A stretch of 64,000 nucleotides of DNA from Tribonema minus (lineage: Eukaryota; Sar; Xanthophyceae; Tribonematales; Tribonemataceae), in NCBI GenBank assembly GCA_017506865.1, contig JAFCMP010000312.1, positions 682,001 through 746,000 of the forward strand, written 5' to 3'. Positions 11,801 through 20,044 of this stretch are shown one piece after another (the first letter of the stretch is position 1; every line of letters begins with the position of its first letter). The notes beneath the pieces are model-generated. The model had not been told where the DNA came from. It saw only the letters and a program-made list of their open reading frames with translations, and did no database searches. Both the position numbers and the translations under genes were made by a program.

Positions 11801-13454
11801 AATGTGCTGAGCGCTGCTCACCTGCACCCCGCGCCGCGCCAGCACGCGCATGATCATCTCCTCCAGGGACCGCAGGTACCAGTGCAGGTCCTTGGTGTGG
11901 AAGTTCAAGTCCAGTATCGGGTACCCAACTATCTGGCCGGGGCCGTGCCATGTCACCTCCCCCCCCCGCTCAATGCGGTACAGCTCGTGGGGGCAGCCGG
12001 GGGCGGCGGGGTCAAACTTCAAGTTCTCCTGCAAATAAGAACAGAGCACAGCGGTTTCAAACTTGAAGTTTCCATGTAAGTTTGGTGCCAAAACGTCACC
12101 TCCCCCCCACGCTCGATGCGATATAGTTCATGGGGGCAGCCGCGGGCGGCGGGGTCAAATTTCAAGTTTTTTCTGCAACAGTAACCAGCAAAGCACTGTG
12201 GTTTCAAAATTGAAGTTTTCCTGCACAATTTGGTGCCAAAATGTCACCTCCCCCCCGCGCTCGATGCGGTACTGTTCGTGGGGGCAGCCGGGGGCCGCGG
12301 GGTCAAACTTCAAGTTGTCCTGCAAACAGAGAGCAGAGCACAGCGATTTCAAACTTTCCCTGCACAGCTTGGTGCCAAAACATCACCTCCCCCCTGCGCT
12401 CAATGCGGTAGAGTTTGTGCGGGCAGCCGGGGGCGGCGGGGTGAACTTCAAGTTGTCCTGCAACAGTGAAACAACAAAAGCACCGCGGTTCAAACTTGAA
12501 GTTGTTCTTCAGGCGAAATGGTAGTGTGTCAGCCCTGCACTCTCTTGTGCAGATAAACAACTTCAACATTGCTTCTGTCTCCGCCTGGCGGCTTCTCGGT
12601 GGAGATCGTGAACACCAGCAGTGCGACAGAAGTGTGGGACCGCAGTCTCTGTCTTGAAGTTGCGCCCCGCCTATATGCATTGTAGTAGGTACTTCTGACG
12701 AAGTAGGGTAGAGGGGTTCACGACCACATTAGCAGCAGGCCAGTGGCAGCGCCAGTTCTTCTCCCGCTGCCCTCCTTGCGACCTGTCTCTACCGCCAGTG
12801 CTGTGACTGGCTCCATCTGCCCTCTTCAGCACCATGGAGACGGGCTTGCATTGCTGCTATCCGCTGCTGTGGAGCTGGGGTCGAGCGACACCACCATCGG
12901 CTTGATCACGTTCGCAGCCCCATTGAGGCAAGCGTGTAGACTTAGAGTTAGGGTTAGGAGTTGGTTTCAGCAGCGCTCACCGTAGTGCTGCCACGCCCGA
13001 GTGTGTAGACTCAGGGTCAGGTTAGGTCACCGTGGTGCTGCCGCGGCCAAGCGTATAGACTCAGGCTTAAAGTTGCCTGAGGGTTAGGGGTAGGGTTACG
13101 GTTTGGTCGCAGCAGCGCTCACCGTGGTCCGAGCGTGTAGACTGAGGGTTACGGTTAGGTAACACCGTGGTGCTGCCGCTGCCGAGCGTGTAGACTTAGG
13201 ATGAGGGTTTGGCCACTTAGGGTTAGGGTTACGGCTAGGGTTTGGTCACAGCAGCGCTCACCGTGGTGCTGCCGCGGCCGAGCGTGTACACGGAGGGGTG
13301 CTCCAGCAGAATTAGAGCATCGCAGCCGTAATGCGGAGAGTCACCTCCGCGCTGCCGCTGCCACGCCATGCGCTGCCTGAGCAGTGACTGCTGCCACGCC
13401 CACGCCTCTGCGTATGGCACCTGCCGGTCCTCCACGCTGTAGACGCGGCATCGC
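8893..13454 (-). CDS. LIPT2: Octanoyl-[acyl carrier protein]:protein octanoyltransferase, five exons seen, 5' end not found
   Basis: This enzyme moves octanoate from ACP to lipoyl-domain lysines in lipoate synthesis, in mitochondria or plastids. Minus-strand exons are 13454-13262, 12028-11822, 10681-10547, 9947-9858 and 9003-8893, all phase-consistent, giving about 244 residues. Signatures in order: [46 protein letters not shown], with the conserved Lys; [11 protein letters not shown]; and IVPCGI, with the catalytic Cys. The C-terminus is [12 protein letters not shown] and a stop at 8893-8895. The first coding exon (start codon and any targeting peptide) was not identified. It should lie above 13454; a second, poorer copy of the 13454 acceptor occurs at about 13590. 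All four internal introns carry exon-edge copies. Confidence 0.9.
9490..9906 (-). repeat. Four-fold array of the end of LIPT2 exon 9947-9858 with its donor
   Basis: The true exon ends with codons for [13 protein letters not shown] followed by GTGATGTA. Downstream on the minus strand the same edge recurs near 9775-9715, 9660-9595 and 9555-9490. Each copy keeps a recognisable ACCCCACTGT..CGTACGAGCACAG-GTGAT-like junction and flanking AACTTGAAGTTGT. Spacing is about 100-130 bp. Divergence is greater than in the exon copy, as expected of intronic duplicates. Confidence 0.8.
10455..10620 (-). repeat. 88-bp duplication of LIPT2 exon end and donor
   Basis: The coding end ([19 protein letters not shown]) plus the donor GTGAGTCAG at 10618-10541 is repeated almost perfectly at about 10530-10455. 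The high identity suggests this is one of the youngest duplications in the window. Confidence 0.85.
11290..11640 (-). repeat. Decayed copies of the end of LIPT2 exon 12028-11822
   Basis: The exon end (codons for [10 protein letters not shown], donor GTGAGCAGCG) recurs at about 11625-11531, extended into a GGGACCTGTACCGG-like upstream part. It recurs again at about 11350-11294. A TTAGGG-type run (11618-11643) lies against the first copy. Confidence 0.75.
12028..12480 (-). repeat. Array of acceptor and exon-start copies upstream of LIPT2 exon 12028
   Basis: Reading on the minus strand, three copies precede the true exon start: about 12465-12365, 12325-12230 and 12185-12080. Each has CAG acceptor, (G)ACAACTTGAAGTT, then codons for D-P-A-A-P-G-C-P-H-(E/K)-(L/Q)-Y-R-I-E-R-x-G-E-V. 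Each then turns into GTTTTGGCACCAA-type sequence instead of the W-H-G-P-G-Q codons. The period is about 140 bp. Confidence 0.85.
12955..13300 (-). repeat. Five-copy array of the end of LIPT2 exon 13454-13262
   Basis: The exon edge encodes [10 protein letters not shown] and has donor GTGAGCGCTGCTG. It recurs at about 13195-13155, 13150-13105, 13065-13025 and 13010-12965, spaced 45-100 bp and interrupted by TTAGGG-type runs (13205-13245, 13080-13095, 12945-12960). Some copies keep the donor, others only the coding part. Confidence 0.8.
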
Positions 13455-13499
13455 CTGCGGTGACGCGAAGTGGCATTGTGCATGTGAACTTCAAGTGAT

Positions 13500-13650
13500 G
13501 ATGTCAAGTTCAAAGGAGATGCTCGTCTCCGCATACGGCACCGGCCGGTCCTCAGCGCTGTAGACGCGGCACCGCCTGCAGTGACGAAGGAGAGTGGCGT
13601 TTGTGCATGTCAACTTCAACTGCGATGTCAAGGTCAAAGGAGATTGTTGT
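13500..13650 (-). repeat. Copy of acceptor and start of LIPT2 exon 13454
   Basis: Positions 13590-13505 repeat the acceptor (CACTGCAG) and first coding bases (CGGTGCCGCGTCTACAGCG) of the exon at 13454. The flanking AACTTCAA..GATGTCAAG-TCAAAGGAGAT block is also duplicated (13485-13521 and 13613-13646). Confidence 0.75.
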
Positions 13651-15335
13651 TCGTGGCGGTAGGCTGGCGCCAGTTGGATGAAAAGACTGCAATGAGGGTT
13701 TGCGCCAGATTGCCGGTGATGGAGGTGGAAGCGTGATGTGCGGTGAAGTGTTCAGCGGCTCGCATGTGTTGTCGGTACTCGTAACACTCAGTGTTTGCTG
13801 ACAACTGCCGGCGATCGCCAGGGACCCCTGGAGGCATCCTCAACATGTACCCAATAGTTGGTGCTTGCCACAGTCATGGGTGCGACAGCCAAACAGCACT
13901 TCACGTTACATGGTGCTGATGGTTATGGCACGACAGCTGCTGCGTGCGAGCTCTCGAGTGCAGCATCCTGGCCATTCCTTGCTGCTGTTGACTTGGCAGC
14001 GATGGGGCTACGAGCACTGATAGCATGACAGGCACAGAGCATCATGTAGTCTGCTACTTGAGTTGTCACTGTTTGATGCCGGATGATGCATTCAGCATGC
14101 AAAGATGCCTTGACAGCCCAATGGAGCTCACTGCTTCTGGGATCTGGGTGCATACATATGCACAGTACCCTCCAAGCTACACTGGGACAAACACGCTGCA
14201 AATACGATACAGCAGGATACAGTTTTGGTGTTGCAGGCTGTGTTGAACCTTGGAAACAGAATGATGGGCTGACTTTGCACAGGACTGTGTGATGTCTAGA
14301 GCAAACGGGCGCATGACACCATAATCAACGTCAACGCTGTTGATCTGTTTTTGCGTCGTATTCACGCTTGCCCTGTGCCACCGCAGCAGAAATTGGTCCC
14401 GTAGCTGTTACATCAGTGTGGCTGTCTTCTTTGCAGTGCGGAAGCACGGAAGTTTTCAATCACTTCGGTCAAGACAACGCCATAGTCACTCACCGCTTGC
14501 GAACTTGTACATTTGCTGCATTATCAGCGACTACGGGCTCAGCGCCAGCAGCACGAGTGGCAGCCGCTGAAGCTGCAGAACTGCACGACTTCGATACACT
14601 TGTGAGCAGCAGATGTGGTGTTCGCACATGCCGCGCCACCATGGTTCGAACTTCTGCAAAAAAGGAGTAAGTTCAACTCCATTCTCAACTCAGCCAGGAA
14701 AGGTTGGGTGGGTGTGTGTGTGTGTGTGTGTGTGTGCATGGTGCTGAGCCAGCTCCTGTGTGTGTGCGTGTGTTTGTCGCAGATCTGATCTCGCTATCAT
14801 TCATCAGATATAAGCCGCAGCAGTGCTACTCGAACGGCATCCATGAGCCAGATATGCTGGGGTAGCCTGAGCTGAGCTGGGACACATCATTGACTTTTTG
14901 GATCACATCAGGATAATGGAAGCGTGGTGGTCAGATTCAGCTCAGGTTCAGTCACTATTTGCAGTCACTGACAATCAGGAAGTGCTATAGGTAGGGCGGG
15001 GTGAAGTATTGGCGGTCAGACTTAGCTGCAGCGGAAGGCTACACGCAGTGCGTCCCACTGCTATGGTTGGGTGCTGACAAGGGCGCTAGAGAGCATGTGG
15101 AGTTGCTCTAGACTCTCGGAGGGCAGCAGGGGCTGTTTGAACTTTGTGTACTTGCTAGCACTCTGTGGGACACTGCAAGCCGCTGGCTGAGAGAGCAATG
15201 CCAGAGTCGGCCCATTCATGTATGTGTCAAATCGTGTGATATCATTTGTGTTCCCTGAGTATGCCGTAGCACGCGTGGCTGATTAGAGCGTCATAGTACA
15301 CTGGCGCGCTTACGCTCGGCACTGTCGGCAGCGCT

Positions 15336-15453
15336 CCACATGGCGTACTCTGGCCGTGTCATGACACACATGGCAGAATCCAGGGAAGGGGGGCACATGG
15401 AGGAGGACGTAGAGGAGGATCCCGAGATGCCATTTGGCGGCGGCGGCGTTTGA
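15336..15453 (+). CDS. Possible last exon of an unidentified gene
   Basis: A short frame runs through the acidic tail GGHMEEDVEEDPEMPFGGGGV and a TGA. The composition (acidic, then MPFGGGGV) looks like a real protein C-terminus. No upstream exon was recognised and the start and acceptor are undetermined. I do not recognise the family. Low confidence. Confidence 0.25.
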
Positions 15454-15524
15454 GTGGTTGTCGTTGAGACACTTTCAGACTGTCACACGACATGTAGATT
15501 CTGTACAGCAAGCTTCAAGTTAGA

Positions 15525-15582
15525 TGCCATTCATCTGGGCTTTTTCGCGCCCTAAGCGAGAATCAATAAAAAGTACACAAGG
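15525..15582 (+). repeat. Dispersed 55-bp repeat, copy 2
   Basis: Almost identical to 4515-4575 across the ATGCCATTCATCTGGGC, TTTTTCGCGCCC and AATAAAAAGTACAC blocks. The sequences outside these blocks are unrelated, which marks it as an interspersed repeat rather than part of a segmental duplication. Confidence 0.6.
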
Positions 15583-16722
15583 TCTCACGGATAGCTGCGC
15601 TCTTCGTCGAACAGCATATGCTTCAGCACGTGCCACATCCCTCTACGTCATCTCTGTGTTGTGTGGCGTCGTCTGTTACAGTAGCAGGCGCGTCAGTCTC
15701 CAGCGCTGCCGTGTGCGTGTCAACAAATTCACAAGTATCCAGCTGCCAGTTTGGCAGCAAACTCGTACGTCCCGATCTGCCGTCCTGCCAGTGTCTCCGA
15801 CAAGCATAAAATGAACATGGCACAAATGAGCTTCTTTGCTCTCGCGCGGACTCCTTCTCGTTGCTGTTGGACATGAATGTTCGCTCCAAGGGGCGTTTGC
15901 TAAGCTGGTCGTATAGATGGACGTATGAATGGAAAGAGTGCGACTTCCGAACAAGACGCTCATGCACCTCAATGATACGATCCGCAAATATTCGTCCTCA
16001 ACAGCCGCGATACGATTTGTCGAGCACATGTAATGCAAGTTACTGACAGAGTCGAAGGACCTTTTGCGGAACGCCGTGGTCTGCGGATGACTCTTCGCAG
16101 CCAATGCCTCGTTCACTGCATGGCGGGCTTCTTCACACATCCTTTCACTTCTTTCTCTCGTCGCCTTGAACTTCAACTTCAACCTCCCACCGATAGAAAT
16201 GTGTGTGGCTGTGCGTGCGCGCGTGCTGTGTCTGGCCTCTACAGCCGACCGATCAACGCTTCTGCTCGTTTGCTCGTGCGTGACCACTTTGCTGACATCA
16301 ATCCGTTACAGTCAGCTTTTCCCTGCGTGTGTTTTGCTGGCTGTACTCCAGATTCCGTGTGTTCTCGGTATGTCGACGCTGAGAAGCTGGCTGTGTCTGC
16401 ATTATCATAAATGCAAGCAAGTGTGCAACATTCAATTGGCAGCTTGCGTACGACAGGTCATGCCAACGAACACGTAGATCCTTGAAAAACCCAGGCAAGT
16501 TGCCGAAAGACATCGCCCAAGGAGTCCGAAAGAGGCGTGCAGTGCAGGCAGAGAGATCTCTTGTGAGATCATGAAGGATGAGCGGTGAATACCGCAGAGC
16601 AAGGCAGGCATGCATGCGTGGGCTTCAGATGTTGCGCGCGGCGCGCGGACGCAGAGTGGCTCTTGTTTTGCGAGTGGTTATGCTTTCGAGGTCACCCTGA
16701 CCTCCACACACCAATGCCGATC

Positions 16723-16895
16723 ATACTTACCTGGTGTGGGCGCTGGTGTTGATCAAGCAGAACACTGCCCATCTGTGGAGCAGGCCAGTCCACTTCGCTT
16801 CGGCGATACGGTGCTGTAAAGCAGATAGAATGCAGCTCGTCTGTATCTCTCACACACAATTTTTTGCCGGCTGGTTAGCGCTTGCGCTACCGGCA
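16723..16895 (+). ncRNA. U1: U1 spliceosomal snRNA
   Basis: The 5' end ATACTTACCTG matches the U1 sequence that pairs with 5' splice sites. Stem-loop I carries GATCAAGCAGA, close to the plant GAUCAAGAAG loop bound by U1-70K. A Sm-site-like AATTTTTTG lies at 16858-16866. It is followed by a strong terminal hairpin (TGCCGG..TTAGCGC, TT, GCGCTA.CCGGCA; 16865-16895). Length about 173 nt, close to other U1 RNAs (about 160-165). The 5' end is set by the conserved ATAC; the 3' end by the hairpin. It pairs with the GT(G/A)AG donors seen in the neighbouring genes. Upstream promoter elements were not identified. Confidence 0.85.
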
Positions 16896-17855
16896 CCCGA
16901 CTCATCCAACATCCCCCTACACTCCACTACCTATCCCCTTCCACCCTCCTCCATTCCATCACCATGCATACATGGCACACACACCTCCTGGTCAACCTCA
17001 ACGATGTAGTGTCAACCACCTTGCACACCTGTTTGTGCCTTTCCTCTCTATCCCCCGTTCCCCCCTGCCAACCACCCCTATGCCTTTCCTCGATTGCACT
17101 TGCCAACCAGTCACTCACTGACCACTTGCATCACCACTCCTTGTTTCATTCCTACTCTCATGCCCACCCTTCTCTCAGTGCTCTCGTTGTGCGCACTGCC
17201 TCCAATCAATCACCCATCTACAGGTGGTCGTTGGTTCATTACAGAGTGATGTGTGATGAGATTGCTGCTGCACTCCAGAGCTAGGATACCGTGGCCAAAA
17301 GGTAAGCAAAGCGGTGTGGCATGATGCTCATATGGGTGGACCAATCTTGAGAAACACTGTGACAAGCGATGTATACACGCATGTTTTCGTCTCACTCCAC
17401 AGCGATGCAGCGCACAGTCTCAAAGCCAAAGCACCAAGCAACATGTATGCCGCTGACGCAACCAGAATCTCACACATCCGTGTGACATGCTGTTTGTGAA
17501 AACCCTATTGTCATTATGCACATGCAATTTGCGCCGTGACGCTCTTTGCGTCTGTATCCCTGCTGCCATTTCAGCTCCAAAAAGTCGGGGGGAAAAAGCA
17601 CTGCTTTGTGCCTCAGCCCCCTCACTGTACACCCCCCTCAACGTCTTGTGAGAGGCCAGCAGAGCCTGCCATGTTCAGTGCACCGTGCCCGTTGCTGCCG
17701 CCAGCGTCACAGGCTTATGCCAAGGAGCTGATGCACAGCCGCGCTGCCGGCAGCAATGAGCGCTGCTACTGCTGCTGAACCTACAGCATAAATCGCCCTT
17801 GGCGGGTCTGCGTCATCACAGAAAGCTGACAGTTACAGGACAGTTACTGTGACAA
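16896..17855. other. CT-rich spacer, no gene seen
   Basis: Between U1 and the MsrB stop codon the plus strand is strongly C/T-rich (about 16900-17230: runs of CCCCTACACTCC, CCACCCTCCTCC type). The rest is ordinary spacer. No conserved coding sequence. TGTAA, the usual green-algal polyadenylation signal, occurs on the minus strand just beyond the MsrB stop (near 17835-17860), which suits an MsrB 3' end. Confidence 0.5.
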
Positions 17856-19961
17856 TTACAGGACTTTGGACTCCTCCACGTCCTTGGGCGCTTCACCCTT
17901 GATGAAGGTCACGCTGGCGCTGTTGACACAGTGCCGCCTGCAGCAGCGTGAAAAAACAAGAATCGTGCATGTTTAAAGTGGTGGTCTAGCGTGCGATGAG
18001 CAACAAGTGCCTCTAAAGGCTGGAAAGAATTGAATGGGCCACCTGCGGTAGCGCTCGGAATGAGAGGCCATGCGTGGTTTGAGATACGTCCAGCATGCAA
18101 GTGAGGGCCAGACATTTGTACCCCCCCACCTTGCTCCTCCACCTTGCTCCTTTGCATGCGTGTAAAAACCCATGCATCTACAACTACTTGTGCATGGTAA
18201 CACAAATATCAACAGGTATTCATGACAAGTTCTTTCATGCTTTTATTCCAAAATAACATATCAAACGCGTACTCACTCGTCTGTGGGCGTCATCCGCTCC
18301 CCCTCAAATACATGCCCCGGGTGCGGCCAGCACTTCGAAGGCACATACGTTGGCATGCACAAGTAGATCTAGGTGTAGAGTACACGCTGTACATGCATGT
18401 ATGCATCTTCAATGTATGTAAAGGCACCACGTACTCACTCGTTTGTGGGCGTCATCCGCTCCCCCTCAAACACGTGCCCCAGGTGCCCCCCGCACTTTGC
18501 GCACAGAATCTCCACGCGCCGCCCCCAGCTGTTGTCGACCTCCGTCACCACCGAGCCGTGGTAGCACTTGTCAAAGGCGGGCCAGCCGCAGCCAGAGTTG
18601 AACTTGGCCTCCGCAGAGTACAGGGGGTTGTTGCAGGCCTGAAGTGCACAATGAGTGTACAACAAATGTTCAAGTTAGCAAAGGACTGTGCTTGAGAGAT
18701 GAAGCCTTGAAATTATGACTGTCGCAGATACAAGTATTGGTGGCAGAAGTTGCTTCTGCCCATGAGCTGTGATGGCACAAGCCTTAGCCTAATGCAAGGT
18801 AGCAGGGTTGACGTTCGTGCCTGCAGGAGTTGAGGTGGTGTTTTACAGACAGGACAATGTGGACGTCCGTCAACAAGTCGCGTATGAGAGCTTGCAATTG
18901 AAAGCTCTTGATACACAAATAAGACTGGCACCAATTCTGCTGCGTGGCACCTGCAGTGGTGGCACAGAACTGCAGTTTGTGACACTATCCACGTTTACTT
19001 GAGTGGGCAGCACTTCGCTGTCAATATAAAGGCAAGCACGAGGTGCACATGCGCCCGGTGACTGGAACCTAATTTATTTCAGAATGTGCGCATTGCAAGG
19101 TGGCATGATGTGCACTGTTTCTTGGCCAACGTCGCACGGGACCGCGCTCACCTTGCACGCGAAGTGGCCCTCATCCGCCTTCGGGTAGAACTTGTCGTAC
19201 TCGCCAGAGCCAGCCTGTGCAGAGGCAAGCAGCAGGTCACACAGAGGGCACCAAACATGATGTTAGAGAAAGATTGCTGCTGCGCAAAGTGCTTTGCCTC
19301 ATGAGCTCATGTTCTGCGTTGTCATCATCTGCACAACGTGGGCTGAACGCCACAGTCCTCAAAAGCCGACAGCTCTGCGATGCAATTGGCAGTGTTGCCC
19401 AGCAGCCAATAAACTCTGTTGTGCGAGCTATCATCGGCTGCAGATAAACCTGACTCACTCACGTTCGACAATGAAAGAGTTCATGTCACGGCTCGACACA
19501 CGCTTAGGCAATACATAGCGCATGTCAATACAGCATGATGCACACTATCAACAGGCTGTTGCGTACGCGGATTCACGATAGATGCAAGGCATCACAGTAC
19601 ATGCCCTTACCCTCTCTGTGTCCTTGTTAAAGAGGACGCCGTATTCCTTGGGCGTGAGCTTCGACTTCCATTCCTCCGCACTCTTGGCGACGGGGTACTG
19701 CGAGGGTGCCGGAAACTTGCTCATGCCGCTGCCGTCTCTCTTGGTGTCGCCGCCGCCGAACAGTTTGGTAAAGATGCCTGCCGTCTGACCTACCGTGGGT
19801 GCGACGCGCTGCAGTGAGCACGCCACAACGAGAGTCCTGCGAAAGTGAATGGTTGCGTTTTGCTGCGGTCCTGCTTTTCCTGGCAGACACAGCGCCGATT
19901 GTCCGCCTCCCGGTCTGTGAACGAGAACAGAACGAGAGTTGAACTTGGTGAAGAACTTCAA
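17856..19961 (-). CDS. MSRB: Peptide-methionine (R)-S-oxide reductase B, four exons, organelle-targeted
   Basis: MsrB reduces methionine-R-sulfoxide in proteins. Minus-strand exons are 19961-19611, 19214-19152, 18638-18439 and 17937-17856. They join in phase to a 231-residue protein ending at a TAA. Residues 1 to about 90 are Arg/Ser/Ala-rich with few acids, like a plastid or mitochondrial transit peptide. Domain signatures follow: SAEEWKSKLTPKEYGVLFNKDTER (from about 94), GSGEYDKFYPKADEGHFAC (from about 119), then FNSGCGWPAFD and GHLGHVFEGERMTPTNE. Two CxxC pairs (about 137/140 and 184/187) should hold the structural zinc. The catalytic Cys is in RHCVNSASVTF (about 208). The start chosen is the first in-frame Met; an extra 5' exon cannot be excluded. 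It faces eS6 across 83 bp. Confidence 0.92.
18270..18330 (-). repeat. Copy of MsrB exon 3 end and donor
   Basis: The edge of exon 18638-18439 (codons GHVFEGERMTPTNE, donor GTGAGTACG) is repeated at about 18326-18272 with a few changes, 160 bp into the following intron. The copy keeps its GAGTGAGT-like donor. Confidence 0.8.
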
Positions 19962-20044
19962 GTAGGCAGAGGGGCATGATACCTACCCCTCGAACTCGAA
20001 CACGCTGTGGTTGGCCTTAGTTGCCTCCTTCTCGCGGTGCTGCC
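19962..20044. promoter_or_regulatory. Very short divergent promoter region between MsrB and eS6
   Basis: Only 83 bp separate the MsrB start codon from the eS6 start codon, so promoter and 5' UTR functions for both must overlap here or extend into the first exons or introns. The eS6 side has a pyrimidine-rich stretch GCCTCCTTCTC shortly before the ATG, reminiscent of a TOP-like leader. No TATA box was seen. Depends on the MsrB start being correct. Confidence 0.5.

Larger units (their letters stand above)
13650..16722. other. About 3 kb without a recognised gene
   Basis: The first LIPT2 exon may be in here but could not be identified. Contents: a TG microsatellite at about 14709-14738, the dispersed 55-bp repeat at 15525-15582, and a short open frame ending in an acidic Gly-rich tail at 15336-15453. 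Nothing else was convincing on either strand. Confidence 0.5.
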
